A stretch of 52,894 nucleotides of DNA, taken from contig JAHITX010000129.1 in the NCBI GenBank assembly GCA_018817425.1, positions 1-52,894 on the forward strand, given 5' to 3'. The stretch is from Pseudomonadota bacterium (GTDB lineage: Bacteria; Desulfobacterota; Desulfobacteria; Desulfobacterales; RPRI01). Positions 1 through 10,125 of this stretch are shown piece after piece. How positions within the stretch are numbered: position 1 is the first letter of the stretch; every line of letters begins with the position of its first letter. Below the pieces are notes generated by a model that saw only the letters and a list, made by a program, of their open reading frames with translations, was not told where the DNA came from and did no database searches. Position numbers and translations under genes: made by a program.

Positions 1-547
1 CTTCCAGCACCTGGGCATATGGTCGGTTGTGATCGACCAGGTAATTCGTAATGTTACCGCCTACTACTTTGGCTACCCGGATACCGTCTGAGTCATACCC
101 GTATGCGGTTGCCCCGGCTGCGGTGCTAACACCGACCAATCTGTTTTCAAAATCATAAGAGTAAAGCGTAGTATCTACGCCTTCGGTTTTGCTAAGGGTG
201 TTGCCGTTATCATCATAAGTGTAGGTGGCAATAGATGTTGGTCCGGCTTCCGAGAGCATACGATCGTTGGCATCATAAGTGTAGGAGATAGTACCACTTG
301 CATCGGTTTTGGTCAACCGGTTACCGAAATCATCATAGGTATAGCCGATTGTCTCATTGCCCAGGGCAGGATCTGTAATGGCTTCCTGAGTCAGGCGGTA
401 GAGGGCGTCATAGATGTAATTGACTGTTCTTCCGCTTTGTTCGACAACGGATAAACGGTTGCCCGCAGGTCCCAGGGCATAATAGTAACTCGATATCAGC
501 TCACCGCCGGACTTGTGGTCATTATTTTTATAATATTGATTATTGCC
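1..547 (-). pseudogene. RHS/YD-repeat protein fragment, 5' end lost
   Basis: The minus strand is open from 547 to the window edge and encodes about seven YD repeats spaced about 20 residues apart (for example YIYDALYRL, YTYDDFGNRL, YSYDFENRLV), the signature of RHS or wall-associated repeat proteins that form a secreted beta-cage around a toxin tip. An in-frame TGA at 548-550 and the absence of a start codon, signal peptide or earlier repeats show that the N-terminal part is missing. Recognisable YD sequence begins near 516, and the residues above it look like non-coding translation. The gene continues beyond base 1, so its C-terminus is not visible. The break lies next to a toxin-antitoxin pair, which suggests a rearrangement boundary. 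Family assignment is confident; calling it a pseudogene rather than a silent cassette is inference. Confidence 0.75.
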
Positions 548-571
548 TCAAGATATACTATAAATATTAAT

Positions 572-865
572 ATGAAAAAGGAAAAAGAAAAAGTATTAGC
601 TAAATTCAAACCGTTTTTATGGTCTTACGATTTAGGGAAGATCGATTTGGAAAAAGATAAAAAACGGATAATAACCAATGTTTTAAATCTTGGCACAAAA
701 GAAGCCACTGATTTATTATTTAAGATATATGACAAAGCTGAAATCAAAAAGCAGGTAGAAGAACCTCTACCTGGCGAATGGAGCGACAAATCATTAAATT
801 ACTGGTCGATTTATTTTGATATTAAACCGCAGCAGGCTAAAAATGTTTTACGGCATCTTGGATAA
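572..865 (+). CDS. Putative antitoxin of an AbiEii-type toxin-antitoxin pair (DUF6922-like)
   Basis: A 97-residue protein with the sequence FLWSYDLGKIDLEKDKK near its start and PGEWSDKSLNYWSIYF in the middle. This resembles small DUF6922-type proteins commonly encoded just before AbiEii nucleotidyltransferase toxins. I chose the ATG at 572 because the longer reading (from 515) adds a 19-residue hydrophobic stretch overlapping the RHS debris. The ribosome site is poor. The downstream gene overlaps its 3' end by 23 bp, the usual arrangement for this pair. Its proposed role is to neutralise the toxin and repress the operon. This is inferred from family and context; no DNA-binding motif was identified. 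Confidence 0.6.
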   Translation: MKKEKEKVLAKFKPFLWSYDLGKIDLEKDKKRIITNVLNLGTKEATDLLFKIYDKAEIKKQVEEPLPGEWSDKSLNYWSIYFDIKPQQAKNVLRHLG

Positions 866-1463
866 AAAAAGGCAAAACTTTTTGCCACAGCTCGTATCTC
901 TTAAAAATGAATTTTATTTAGCAGGAGGCACAGCCCTTGCTCTGCAAATTGGTCATCGGGACAGCATTGATTTTGATTTTTTCAAAACCGGTGATTTTGA
1001 CACTAAACTGCAGTTCCAAAAAATAAAAAAAGATCTAAACACTTACAAACTGACCAAAATCCAGGAAGAAAAAAATACGCTTACCATTCTGGTTGATAAT
1101 GAGATAGTGCTCAGTTTTTTCGGTTATAACTATCCGCTGATAAAAGAAGTAATAAATGAAAAATATCTTTGCCTGGCTGCGATAGAAGATATTGCAGCAA
1201 TGAAAATGTCAGCTATCTTAAGCAGGGCCAGCAACAAAGACTATATTGATTTGTATTTCATTCTGCAGATTCATAAACTAAAAGATTTATTGGAGCTGGC
1301 AGAAAAAAAATTCCCGGATATCGATATAAATCTGATTTTAAAAAGCCTTGTATATTTTGCGGACATTGCCATGGAACCTATAAAATTTAAATATGACAAA
1401 ACTGTTTACTTTGAAGATGTTAAAGCTTTTTTAATCAAAACCGTTAAGAATTTGAGTGCTTAA
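843..1463 (+). CDS. Nucleotidyltransferase AbiEii-type toxin
   Basis: A 206-residue protein with the nucleotidyltransferase signature at residues 27-46: the LAGGTALAL segment, then HRDSIDFDFF, giving the GG(S/T)...DxD catalytic pattern of the AbiEii/DUF1814 family. In characterised members this toxin transfers nucleotides, for example onto tRNA acceptor stems, and causes abortive infection or growth arrest. I chose the ATG at 843 because MFYGILDKKR is the usual family opening; an in-frame alternative at 816 would lengthen the overlap with the antitoxin. The gene overlaps the preceding antitoxin by 23 bp, so the two are translationally coupled. The length is normal for the family and no truncation is visible. 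Confidence in the family is high; the biochemical target is unknown. Confidence 0.8.
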   Translation: MFYGILDKKRQNFLPQLVSLKNEFYLAGGTALALQIGHRDSIDFDFFKTGDFDTKLQFQKIKKDLNTYKLTKIQEEKNTLTILVDNEIVLSFFGYNYPLIKEVINEKYLCLAAIEDIAAMKMSAILSRASNKDYIDLYFILQIHKLKDLLELAEKKFPDIDINLILKSLVYFADIAMEPIKFKYDKTVYFEDVKAFLIKTVKNLSA

Positions 1464-1727
1464 TCAAAAATAGCTCTCGGTTGTCCTATCAGATCCATAT
1501 ATAGTTGAATTAAACAATCGACGCCATATGAATTTTTCCATTCAATCTTAAAATGAGGCCAGCCCATAGAATAATAAATGTCTTCTAAGTTTCGTTCCTT
1601 CGCAAATAGGTCTACTTTAGCTTTTACTGCTTTGCAAACAATCGTTACCGATAGATTGAAGCTCACCGCTTATAGCATCGGGGAATGCATTTAAATCAAA
1701 TGATAAAATTAATCCGGATGCTTTCAT
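1460..1727 (-). pseudogene. Small frameshifted gene of unknown function
   Basis: Two overlapping minus-strand frames seem to form one broken gene. The first starts at ATG 1727 (MKASGLILSFDLNAF...) and stops at 1617. The second, readable to the stop at 1460, continues with KAVKAKVDLFAKERNLEDIY and ends in GQPRAIFD. Joining them near 1635-1660 would give a protein of about 85 residues. The 3' end converges with the toxin gene and overlaps its stop by 4 bp. No family is recognised. Alternatively only the 68-residue downstream frame is translated. The split could also be a sequencing error. Confidence 0.35.
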
Positions 1728-1861
1728 TTTTAATCTATGAAAACAAATGGATATAATTCATATAGATATTTTACTATCTTTTTTACGGATAATTGCGTAT
1801 TCTTGCTATGTTCAATTGAGCAAATGGATAATATTTAATAGTTTTTTAGAAAAGAGAAAAA

Positions 1862-3505
1862 ATGACAGAAAAAAAGACATTTAAGGATTTTGGGCTTTCG
1901 GCAAAAGTGCTGGAGGCAATAAATAAAAAAGGGTTTGAAGAGCCAACCCCGATTCAGGTTATGGCTATTCCAATGATGCTAAGAGATGATACGAATATCA
2001 TCGTTCAGGCCCAGACAGGTACAGGCAAAACTGCTGCATTCGGACTGCCTCTTGTAGAAATGGTCAACACTGACTCCGCAGCAGTTCAGGCGCTTATTCT
2101 GGCTCCTACGCGTGAGCTGGCCATTCAGGTAGCGGAAGAAATCAATTCGCTTAAAGGAAACAGGGATATCATAATAACGCCGATATATGGTGGCCAATCT
2201 ATTGATATGCAGTTACAAAGACTGAAAAAAGGTGTGCATATTGTAGTCGGAACTCCGGGCAGGGTGATTGATCATCTTAACAGAAAGACTCTAAAGCTTG
2301 AAAAAATTGAGCATCTTATACTTGATGAAGCGGATGAAATGCTTAATATGGGATTTGTCGAAGATATTGAAGAAATAATGAAGCATACAAATCCGGACAA
2401 AAGAACGCTGTTATTTTCTGCTACAATGCCGGAAAGAATAAAGGCTCTTGCGCACAAATATATGAAGGGTTATGAATTTATTAAAGTTAAAAAAGAGCAA
2501 CTTACAACTAATCTAACCGAGCAGATATATTTTGAGGTAAAAGCCACCGACAAATTTGAGGCGCTATGCAGGATAATTGATATTAAAGATGCTTTTTATG
2601 GTTTGGTTTTTTGCCGGACCAAGATTGATGTTGATTCTGTTGCAACTCATTTAATGGATAGAGGTTATGATGCGGAAGCAATTCATGGAGATATATCACA
2701 GACTCAAAGAGAAAGAACTCTGGAAAAATTTAAGAAAAAAAGAGTCACTATTCTTGTAGCAACAGATGTGGCGGCTCGTGGAATTGATGTTAACAACCTC
2801 ACCCATGTTATAAACTATTCACTGCCTGAAGATACAGAGTCATATGTTCATAGAATAGGGCGTACCGGAAGAGCCGGAAATCTTGGTACCGCTATCACAT
2901 TTATTACTCCCAGTGAATATAAAAGATTGATGTTTATACAACGTGTAGCAAAGACTGATATTAAGAAATCGAAAGTACCTAAGGTTAAAGATATTATCAA
3001 AGCCAAAAAGAAAAAGATTTACGAAGATTTGACTACTATTCTTAAAGAGAAAATAGATGCTGATTATCTAAGCTGGGCTGATAGAATGCTTAAGGACAAT
3101 AATCCCGAAGAGATATTAGCCGCCGTACTTAATTATTGTTTTGAAGAAGAACTCAATCCTGATGTCTATGGTGAAATAGAAGAGATCGGTTCAAAACCAA
3201 AACCGCTTGATAAACATGGTAAGGCAAGGCTTTTTGTTGCACTTGGGAAAAAAGATAAGATTAATGCCGAAAAACTTGTTGAGCTTATCGGAAGCAAAGC
3301 CTCGGTTAAGTCTAAAGATATCAGTGAAATTCAGATAATGGACAAATTCTCTTTCATTACCGTTCCTTTTGAAAAAGCCGAAAAAATTGTTGTTAGCTTT
3401 AGAGAAAAAGGGCGAAAACCACTGATTTCACATGCTAATAAAAATGGACAAAGCGCATTTAAAGTCAGGGGTTCTAATAAAACTAAGTCGCATTCAAAAA
3501 GATAG
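1862..3505 (+). CDS. deaD: DEAD-box ATP-dependent RNA helicase (DeaD/CsdA-like)
   Basis: A 547-residue SF2 RNA helicase with all motifs: a Q-motif (FKDFGLS...PTPIQ) at residues 7-32, motif I AQTGTGKT at 50-57, PTRELAIQ, the DEAD box at 155-158, SAT, and HRIGRTGR near 330. After the helicase core comes a linker and a DbpA-type RNA-binding fold (about 455-535, beginning RLFVALGKKDKIN), typical of DeaD/CsdA proteins that unwind rRNA during ribosome assembly or in the cold. Translation starts at an ATG preceded by a purine-rich AAGAGAAAA. The 5' leader is AT-rich with no clear promoter. The last codons (KSHSKR and stop) lie inside the left terminal repeat of an inserted repeat element at 3485, so the original C-terminus may have been replaced. 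Confidence 0.93.
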   Translation: MTEKKTFKDFGLSAKVLEAINKKGFEEPTPIQVMAIPMMLRDDTNIIVQAQTGTGKTAAFGLPLVEMVNTDSAAVQALILAPTRELAIQVAEEINSLKGNRDIIITPIYGGQSIDMQLQRLKKGVHIVVGTPGRVIDHLNRKTLKLEKIEHLILDEADEMLNMGFVEDIEEIMKHTNPDKRTLLFSATMPERIKALAHKYMKGYEFIKVKKEQLTTNLTEQIYFEVKATDKFEALCRIIDIKDAFYGLVFCRTKIDVDSVATHLMDRGYDAEAIHGDISQTQRERTLEKFKKKRVTILVATDVAARGIDVNNLTHVINYSLPEDTESYVHRIGRTGRAGNLGTAITFITPSEYKRLMFIQRVAKTDIKKSKVPKVKDIIKAKKKKIYEDLTTILKEKIDADYLSWADRMLKDNNPEEILAAVLNYCFEEELNPDVYGEIEEIGSKPKPLDKHGKARLFVALGKKDKINAEKLVELIGSKASVKSKDISEIQIMDKFSFITVPFEKAEKIVVSFREKGRKPLISHANKNGQSAFKVRGSNKTKSHSKR

Positions 3506-3599
3506 CAAGGCGGCAAGGAGGTTTTTCCGCAGGCGTATATGTAATACGCCGGGGACAGAACCTTTGATGCCAACGCAGATAGAATTTGAATAGCGACTT
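3485..3599. repeat. Small inverted-repeat element (divergent member of the window's dispersed family)
   Basis: A segment of about 115 bp bounded by imperfect terminal inverted repeats: AAGTCGCATTCAAAA at the left and the complement of AAGTCGCTATTCAAAT at the right. Inside are CAAGGCGG, a GCGTA...TACGC palindrome and CCAACGCAGA. The same ordered boxes, with different sequence between them, occur in the 142-bp elements at 40400 and 41659. It starts inside the deaD coding end and stops just before the copA stop codon, filling the space between the two convergent genes. There is no room for a transposase, so this is a non-autonomous MITE-like or REP-like element. Confidence 0.6.
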
Positions 3600-3603
3600 G
3601 GTA

Positions 3604-6060
3604 TCAGTTAATTTTGGTGTGCTGAAGGCGAAGGCTGTTTGCGACAACCGATATACTGCTTAAGGCCATTGCACCAGCTGCAAGCATAGGATGAAGCTGT
3701 CTTAAGAAATCTGGGAAAAATGAAAAAGGATGCAAGATACCTGCTGCAACAGGGATAAGTATTATATTGTAAAAAAATGCCCAGAATAGATTCTGTTTTA
3801 TGGTAGTCATTGTTGCCTTGCCAAGCATGATTGCCTTTGGCACCCCAAGCAGATTGCCGCCTGAAAGAATAATATCGGCTGTTTCAATAGCAACATCTGT
3901 TCCGCTTCCTATTGCAATTCCGACATCCGCCTGTGCAAGAGCAGGAGCGTCGTTTATTCCGTCACCTACCATCCCTACTTTTGCATTACTTTTTTGAAGT
4001 TCTTTGACTTTAAGTGATTTTTCTTCCGGTTTAACTTCCGCAAAGATCTTCTTTATACCTGCATCGGATGCAATAGCTTTTGCTGTCATTTTGTTATCTC
4101 CTGTAAGCATAACAACTTCGATACCAAGGTCGAAAAGCTTTTTAACTGCTTTGGCCGATTCGGGTTTTACCTTGTCTGCCACAGAGATTAGTCCTAAAAT
4201 CTCATTTTCAGTGGCAACCACTATCACAGTTTTTCCTTCAGATTGAAGAAGGCTGATTTGATTTTCAGCCATTTTTGTATTTAGTACTGATGATTTGAAC
4301 CAATCCGGTTTTCCTATCATTATAAACTTGCCATTCACAGATGCTTCAACCCCGATACCTCCGGTTGATTTAAATCTTTGAGGCTCTGAAAGTATTATTT
4401 CCCTTTGTTTTGCTTCATTTACAATTGCTTTTCCAATGGGGTGTTCGGAACCTTTTTCTACAGAAGCTGCAATTTGTAAAAGCTCGTCTATACTTTTACA
4501 TGCCGGATCAAAATGAAGTATATCTATTACGGAAGGCTTGCCGGTTGTTATGGTTCCTGTCTTGTCTAAAATGATTATATCAAGTTTTGATGCCGTTTCT
4601 AGTGCTTCACTGTTTTTATAAAGGACTCCATTTTCAGCTCCCTTTCCGGTTCCGGCCATGATAGCTGTAGGAGTTGCAAGACCCAAAGCGCAGGGGCAGG
4701 CAATAACAAGTACTGCAACAAATCTGATCATGGCATTCACAAAACTGCCATCAATTGACCACCATAATAAAAAAGCTGCCAGTGCGGCAACAAGAACAAA
4801 AGGTACAAATACGGATGCAACACGGTCTGCAAGCGCCTGAACAGGTGCTTTACTCCCCTGCGCCTGTTGAACAAGTCTGATAATCTGGGCAAGTACGGTC
4901 TCTTTTCCTACACGAATTGCCCTGATTTTCAACAAACCTTCTGTGTTGATTGTGCCTCCTGTGACATTATCATTTATTTGTTTGTCTACAGGTATTGATT
5001 CACCACTTATCATAGATTCATCAACAGCCGATTCGCCATCTGTAACAATACCGTCAACGGGAATTTTTTCTCCCGGCCTGACAATAAGAATATCTTCTAC
5101 TTTTACATGAGCCAGAGCAATTGTCTTTTCTATGCCGTTTTCCAATATTGTTGCTGTTTTTGGCGATAGCTCCATAAGCCTTCGGATAGCTGCACCTGTT
5201 TTTCCCTTTGTGCGGGATTCAAGCATTTTGCCAAGTTTTATAAGAGTGATAATTACAGCTGATGTCGCAAAATAAACATGAGTGCCCGGAATAATAGAAA
5301 GCAGTACTGCAATAGAATAAAAATATGCAACAGACGAGCCCATAGCAACAAGAACATCCATGTTTGCGCTCTTATTTCTAAGGCTTTTGTATCCTCCTAT
5401 ATAATAGTCCCATCCTGTATAAAACTGAACCGGAGTGGAAAGTACAAAAAAAAGCCAGCTTACCCATGATGCATAACTCCATGCACCTGTCAGCTGAAAA
5501 TCTCTTCCCATACTTAAGAGAAAAAGTGGTATGGTAAAAACAAGCCCTGTTATAAATTTTTTAGTTTGATTTTTTATTTCTGCATCGCGCGCTTTTTGCT
5601 CATAATCATTTTCATCCGGTTTGTCGGACAGCAAATCCGGTGCTATTGCATCGTAACCGGCTTTTCTTATGGCAGATATAATATCTTTAATGGAAGTGAT
5701 TCCCGGCAGGTATTCTACATGAATACGTTCGGCAGCAAAATTAACATAAATATTAACTATGCCTGGTACTTTTTTATTAAGGGTTTTTTCTATATTGATG
5801 GCACAATTGACACATGACATGCCGGTTACCGGAAGTTCAGCTTTACTTGTAACAGCTTTGTAGCCTAAACCGCTTATCTTTTCGGTGATGTCTTTTAGTG
5901 AAATTCTGCCCGTATCATATGTAACATAAGCCTGTTCGGAGGCAAAATTAACAGAGACATCTATTACACCATCTGATTTTTTTAAACCTCTTTCGATATT
6001 TGCAGCGCAGTTTGCGCAGGTCATTCCGGAAACAGGTATAGCAAGCTTACGTTCTACCAT
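3604..6060 (-). CDS. copA: Copper-exporting P1B-type ATPase
   Basis: An 818-residue inner-membrane Cu(I) pump. Two N-terminal heavy-metal-binding domains carry GMTCANC (Cys15/Cys18) and GMSCVNC (Cys83/Cys86). Eight transmembrane segments follow, with the Cu(I)-type CPC motif at 455-457. The phosphorylation loop DKTGTIT has Asp499; GEKIPVDG (actuator), SEHPIG (nucleotide site) and [10 protein letters not shown] (hinge) are all present. The ATG at 6060 was chosen because AAAGGA sits 8 bases upstream; an upstream TTG at 6084 is open but lacks a ribosome site. The gene is downstream of a Fur-family regulator on the same strand (about 120 bp apart) but need not be controlled by it. CueR or CsoR genes are not in the window. 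Length and motifs are normal. Confidence 0.95.
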   Translation of the reverse strand: MVERKLAIPVSGMTCANCAANIERGLKKSDGVIDVSVNFASEQAYVTYDTGRISLKDITEKISGLGYKAVTSKAELPVTGMSCVNCAINIEKTLNKKVPGIVNIYVNFAAERIHVEYLPGITSIKDIISAIRKAGYDAIAPDLLSDKPDENDYEQKARDAEIKNQTKKFITGLVFTIPLFLLSMGRDFQLTGAWSYASWVSWLFFVLSTPVQFYTGWDYYIGGYKSLRNKSANMDVLVAMGSSVAYFYSIAVLLSIIPGTHVYFATSAVIITLIKLGKMLESRTKGKTGAAIRRLMELSPKTATILENGIEKTIALAHVKVEDILIVRPGEKIPVDGIVTDGESAVDESMISGESIPVDKQINDNVTGGTINTEGLLKIRAIRVGKETVLAQIIRLVQQAQGSKAPVQALADRVASVFVPFVLVAALAAFLLWWSIDGSFVNAMIRFVAVLVIACPCALGLATPTAIMAGTGKGAENGVLYKNSEALETASKLDIIILDKTGTITTGKPSVIDILHFDPACKSIDELLQIAASVEKGSEHPIGKAIVNEAKQREIILSEPQRFKSTGGIGVEASVNGKFIMIGKPDWFKSSVLNTKMAENQISLLQSEGKTVIVVATENEILGLISVADKVKPESAKAVKKLFDLGIEVVMLTGDNKMTAKAIASDAGIKKIFAEVKPEEKSLKVKELQKSNAKVGMVGDGINDAPALAQADVGIAIGSGTDVAIETADIILSGGNLLGVPKAIMLGKATMTTIKQNLFWAFFYNIILIPVAAGILHPFSFFPDFLRQLHPMLAAGAMALSSISVVANSLRLQHTKIN

Positions 6061-6183
6061 GAAAGATCGTCCTTTTAGCGGCAAGATAAAAACTAATCAA
6101 TGAAGGAATTGCAAATTATACTCTAAAGATAACAAACAACATTTAATATGCAGGCTGACTTTTTATTTACCCGGCATTCACAA

Positions 6184-6585
6184 TTAAGTGTCTTTTGATG
6201 AGCATTCAGGACAAATACCTATAAACTCAAGCCTGTGGGATATAATATTATAATCGGTAAACGAACGCATCTTTTTTTCAAGCCCGTTTTCAAGCTCAAA
6301 AGGAGCATCATCAATTCGTCCGCATATCATACATCTTAAATGATAATGATTTTCAGGATTACCATCAAAGCGTTTGAGATTTCCGGCAATTTCGATTTGT
6401 TGAATTTCTTTTAATTCAGACAAAACTTCGAGGTTTCTGTATACAGTACCAAGGCTTATACGGGGAAGAAGTTTTTTTACCATCCTGTAGACATCTTCCG
6501 CCGCCGGATGGTTTTTAACTTTTTTCAGCTCTTCTAAAATTACTTTCCGCTGTTGTGTAGTTCTATGATTTTGTTTTTGATGCAA
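6184..6585 (-). CDS. Fur-family transcriptional repressor (PerR/Fur-like)
   Basis: A 133-residue metal-dependent winged-helix repressor. The N-terminal helix-turn-helix region (RKVILEELKK ... LPRISLGTVYRNLEVL) is followed by a dimerisation domain with HYHLRCMICG and a C-terminal CPEC, giving the two CxxC pairs that hold structural zinc in Fur/PerR proteins. In the family it senses peroxide or iron and represses uptake or stress genes. The start is TTG at 6585, preceded by AAGGAG about 11 bases upstream; no ATG lies nearby in frame. It is divergent from lepA and followed by copA. Whether it is Fur, PerR or Zur cannot be settled by eye. Confidence 0.85.
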   Translation of the reverse strand: MHQKQNHRTTQQRKVILEELKKVKNHPAAEDVYRMVKKLLPRISLGTVYRNLEVLSELKEIQQIEIAGNLKRFDGNPENHYHLRCMICGRIDDAPFELENGLEKKMRSFTDYNIISHRLEFIGICPECSSKDT

Positions 6586-6822
6586 GCTTGCTCACACTCC
6601 TTCTTAACTTCTTTGCCGATCTTGACATAATTTGAATTTATCTGGTAAAAAGACAGGCTTTTTTATATACTATATGTTACATAATAAAAGGATTCAAGAA
6701 AGAATAATCACGAGATTCAAAAATTATATTTTATCTTTAAATTAATCAAAGTGTTAGATTAAAATAATTATTGATCTTAATAATTTCAGACAAACCACAA
6801 TTGTAAGCTTTGGGCATGGATA

Positions 6823-8619
6823 ATGAATAATATCAGAAATTTCAGCATAATTGCACATATAGATCACGGCAAATCAACACTTTCTGACCGCCTGATCCAG
6901 AAAACCGGTATGATTACCGACAGGGATTTCCATGACCAGATTTTAGATAATATGGATATTGAACGCGAAAGGGGCATTACTATAAAAAGTCAGACAGTGT
7001 GCCTTCCATATACTGCAAAAGACGGCAAAAAATATTCCTTGAATCTTATTGATACTCCAGGCCATGTTGATTTTTCATATGAAGTTTCAAGAGCACTTGC
7101 ATCCTGCGAAGGAGCACTGCTTATAATAGATGCCAGCCAGGGAGTTGAAGCACAAACCATAGCAAATCTCTATCTTGCTATGGAAAACAATCTTGTTATT
7201 ATCCCGGTTATAAACAAGATAGATCTTCCTTCCGCAGATATCGAGAGGGTAAAAGTACAAATAGAAGAAGACTTAGGCCTTGATCCGGAAATGGCAATAC
7301 TTGTATCTGCCAAGGAAGGCACAGGTATAGATAATGTGCTTGAAAGCATTGTTAATAATCTGCCCCCTCCTTTGGGTGACCCTGAAGCCCCTCTTAAGGC
7401 TTTGATATTCGATTCGTTTTATGACGCTTTCAGGGGAACTATTGTATATTTCAGGATTTTTGAAGGCAAGTTAAGAGTTGGAGATGTTATATCTTTCATG
7501 TCCAACAAGGCTTCATACAGGGCAGAAGAAATTGGAATATTTCAGTTAAAGCGGATACCTAAAAAAGAACTTTCGGCGGGCGAAGTCGGGTATATTATAG
7601 CAGGTATAAAGTCGGTAGTAGATACAAAATGTGGTGATACAATCACATTAAAAACCAGGCCTGCCGATAAGCCCATGCCTGGTTACAAGGATGCAAAACC
7701 TGTGGTTTTTTCGTCTATATATCCGGTTGCATCGGATGAATACGACGAACTTGCAATTGCTATAGACAAACTCAAACTTAACGATGCTTCCCTTGTGTAT
7801 GAAAAAGATACATCAGTTGCTTTGGGATTTGGTTTCAGGTGCGGTTTTTTAGGTCTTCTTCATCTTGAGGTTGTTCAGGAGCGACTTGAACGTGAATTTA
7901 ATCTTTCTCTTATACTTACCGCTCCTTCGGTTCAATACTCCCTTATAATGAGTAACGGAACTGAAATGATAATTGATAACCCAGCACTTTATCCTGATCC
8001 GACACAAATCGATAGCACACTGGAGCCTTATATCCGCGCATCTGTTATCGTACCCAACCGTTACATGGGAGCCGTTATGAAGCTTTGTCTCGACAGGCGA
8101 GGAATTAACAAAAATTACCAGTATCTTACAAGCGATCGGCTTGAGATGATATTTGAACTTCCGCTTGCTGAAGTAATTTTTGATTTTCATGATAAGCTTA
8201 AATCCATAACCCAGGGATATGGTTCTTTTGATTATGAAATAATCGAATTCAGGGAAACAGATCTTGTTAAGATGGATATACTTATAAATGGTGAACGTGT
8301 TGATGCTCTCTCTCAACTTGTTCATAGAGATAGGGCCGTGGAACGGGGAAGGCTTACATGTGAAAAGCTGAAAGAAGAAATACCGAAGCAAATGTTTAAA
8401 ATTGCCATACAGGGTGCAATCGGCGCCAAAATAATAGCAAGATCCACAGTTTCGGCTTTCAGAAAAGACGTAACTGCAAAATGTTACGGAGGTGACATTA
8501 CACGGAAAAGAAAGCTTCTGGAAAAACAGAAAAAAGGTAAAAAACGGATGAAGATGGTTGGAAAAGTTATGATTCCCCAATCCGCATTTCTATCCGTATT
8601 GAAAACCGATACTGATTGA
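6823..8619 (+). CDS. lepA: Elongation factor 4 (LepA), ribosome-associated GTPase
   Basis: A 598-residue translational GTPase. G1 is AHIDHGKST at residues 11-19, RGITIKSQ is the switch I region, DTPGH is G3, NKID is G4 and SAKEGTG is G5. The EF-G-like domains and the LepA-specific C-terminal domain follow ([19 protein letters not shown], then the basic [17 protein letters not shown] end). LepA acts on the 30S/70S ribosome in back-translocation or initiation quality control. The length is exactly that expected. Translation begins at ATG 6823; an overlapping ATG at 6816 is out of frame and stops at once. The leader shows no strong ribosome site. The gene is transcribed alone. Confidence 0.97.
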   Translation: MNNIRNFSIIAHIDHGKSTLSDRLIQKTGMITDRDFHDQILDNMDIERERGITIKSQTVCLPYTAKDGKKYSLNLIDTPGHVDFSYEVSRALASCEGALLIIDASQGVEAQTIANLYLAMENNLVIIPVINKIDLPSADIERVKVQIEEDLGLDPEMAILVSAKEGTGIDNVLESIVNNLPPPLGDPEAPLKALIFDSFYDAFRGTIVYFRIFEGKLRVGDVISFMSNKASYRAEEIGIFQLKRIPKKELSAGEVGYIIAGIKSVVDTKCGDTITLKTRPADKPMPGYKDAKPVVFSSIYPVASDEYDELAIAIDKLKLNDASLVYEKDTSVALGFGFRCGFLGLLHLEVVQERLEREFNLSLILTAPSVQYSLIMSNGTEMIIDNPALYPDPTQIDSTLEPYIRASVIVPNRYMGAVMKLCLDRRGINKNYQYLTSDRLEMIFELPLAEVIFDFHDKLKSITQGYGSFDYEIIEFRETDLVKMDILINGERVDALSQLVHRDRAVERGRLTCEKLKEEIPKQMFKIAIQGAIGAKIIARSTVSAFRKDVTAKCYGGDITRKRKLLEKQKKGKKRMKMVGKVMIPQSAFLSVLKTDTD

Positions 8620-8694
8620 TATTGGAGGGATGCGCAAACCAGTCATTAATTGATTTTATTACGGAATTGTGATTTTATGTTATTTTATATACCC

Positions 8695-8793
8695 AAAAGG
8701 GTTCCAGGGGTCAAGGATTCGAGGGTTCAAATAAGGTGTATACTGTTTCCCACTCGAACCCTTGACCCCTCGAATCCTTGAATCCTTTTTTTT
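8695..8793. repeat. GGTTCAAGG-type palindromic repeat upstream of leuC
   Basis: Two arms of about 35 bp built from 7-8 bp units such as GGGTTC, AAGGATTC and GAGGGGTC face each other across a short centre (GGTGTATACTG). The right arm, complemented, reads AAAAGGATTCAAGGATTC and onward, closely matching the left arm. A second copy lies after leuC at 10126. It could form a long hairpin in the leuC leader. Internal tandem degeneracy suggests growth by slippage. No coding capacity. Confidence 0.7.
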
Positions 8794-8809
8794 ATTATTT
8801 GGAGAACAT

Positions 8810-10099
8810 ATGGGAAAAACTATAGCTCAAAAAATATTTGATTCGCATATTATAGATAATCCTTGTGAAGGTATTTATGCAATACGGCTTGACGCTGTTT
8901 TCTGTCACGAGATTACAACGCCTATTGCTATTAATGACCTTGTGAGCCGTGGCAAAGACCGTGTCTTTGATACATCCAAAATAAAGGCGGTTATCGATCA
9001 TGTTACTCCCGCCAAGGATTCAAAGACTGCTTTACAGGGAAAAATCTTAAGAGAATGGACAAGGCGCCACGAAATTAAGGATTTTTTTGATATTGGCCGA
9101 AACGGTGTATGTCATGCAATCTTTCCCGAAAAGGGCTTTGTAAGACCCGGCTATACCATAATTATGGGAGATTCCCATACTTGTACATACGGTGCTTTCG
9201 GGGCTTTCGGGGCAGGTGTAGGAACAACCGATCTTGAAGTAGGAATATTAAAAGGAGTTTGCGCATTTGGTTACCCTGAAACAATAAAGATAAATATCTG
9301 CGGGGAAATACCGGATGGTGTTTTTGCAAAAGATATCATTCTTTCCTTAATCGGTCTTATAGGTGTTAATGGAGCAACAAATAAAGTAATAGAATTTACA
9401 GGTCCTGTTGTCGAGAAAATGGGTATGGATGCCAGAATGACCCTATGCAATATGGCTATCGAAGCCGGTGCAACATGCGGAATTTGTGCGCCTGATATGA
9501 CTACGGTAGAATATTTATGGAATTTTATAAAAGATGAATATAAATCGAAAAAAGCAGCATACAATGATTTTGAAAAGTATTGTTCCGATCCTGATGCTTC
9601 ATATGAAAAGGTCATTGACCATTATGTGTCAGTCCTTGAACCCATGGTCACATTCGACTACAAACCGGACAATGTTAAGCCCGTAAGGGAGATGGAAGGC
9701 ACAAAAATAGACCAGGTTTACATAGGCTCATGCACAAACGGAAGAATTGAAGACTTAAGAGTTGCGGCAAAGATTTTAAAAGGAAATAAAATCAGCGATT
9801 CACTGCGGGGCATAGTTTCTCCGGCAACCACAGACATATACAAACAGGCTTTGGATGAAGGAATCATTGCTACTTTTCTTGAATCCGGATTTTGCGTTAC
9901 AAATCCTACCTGCGGAGCCTGTCTTGGCATGAGCAACGGAATAATAGCAGAAGGAGAAACCTGCGCTTCCACTACAAACAGAAATTTTAGCGGGCGTATG
10001 GGAAAAGGCGGCATGGTTCATCTTATGAGCCCGGCTACTGCTGCTGCAACAGCTATTGCAGGACATATTACAAATTCAAAATTATATAAGGTAAAGTAA
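8810..10099 (+). CDS. leuC: 3-isopropylmalate dehydratase-family large subunit (LeuC/HacA type)
   Basis: A 429-residue aconitase-superfamily hydro-lyase of the short archaeal-like LeuC class. [4Fe-4S] ligands are Cys308 (GSCTNGR), Cys368 and Cys371 (CGACLG). MGDSHTCTYGAFGAFG carries the substrate-loop residues near the first third. It should isomerise 2- to 3-isopropylmalate with the LeuD-like subunit. The related homoaconitase and 2,3-dimethylmalate dehydratase cannot be excluded, since no leuA or leuB is nearby. The start at ATG 8810 was chosen over an upstream in-frame codon at 8762 because GGAG lies just before it and the upstream part falls in the repeat. A 9-bp perfect hairpin begins at the stop codon. 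Confidence 0.85.
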   Translation: MGKTIAQKIFDSHIIDNPCEGIYAIRLDAVFCHEITTPIAINDLVSRGKDRVFDTSKIKAVIDHVTPAKDSKTALQGKILREWTRRHEIKDFFDIGRNGVCHAIFPEKGFVRPGYTIIMGDSHTCTYGAFGAFGAGVGTTDLEVGILKGVCAFGYPETIKINICGEIPDGVFAKDIILSLIGLIGVNGATNKVIEFTGPVVEKMGMDARMTLCNMAIEAGATCGICAPDMTTVEYLWNFIKDEYKSKKAAYNDFEKYCSDPDASYEKVIDHYVSVLEPMVTFDYKPDNVKPVREMEGTKIDQVYIGSCTNGRIEDLRVAAKILKGNKISDSLRGIVSPATTDIYKQALDEGIIATFLESGFCVTNPTCGACLGMSNGIIAEGETCASTTNRNFSGRMGKGGMVHLMSPATAAATAIAGHITNSKLYKVK

Positions 10100-10125
10100 A
10101 ACCATCGGCTAAAGCAGATGGTTTT
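10098..10125 (+). terminator. Hairpin at the end of leuC
   Basis: AAAACCATC and GATGGTTTT form a perfect 9-bp stem around a 10-base loop, ending in four T. It starts in the leuC stop codon. The terminal T run is within the stem, so termination is plausible but not strong. It may attenuate read-through into the leuD-like gene. Confidence 0.5.

Noticed and set aside
6238-6256. Fur/PerR box-like ATAATATTATAAT
   Set aside because: It lies inside the coding region near the 3' end of the Fur-family gene, not in a promoter; likely AT-rich chance.
7849-8580. 243-codon open frame on the strand opposite lepA
   Set aside because: Fully antisense to a conserved gene; low-complexity Phe/Cys-rich translation with no ribosome site or domain.
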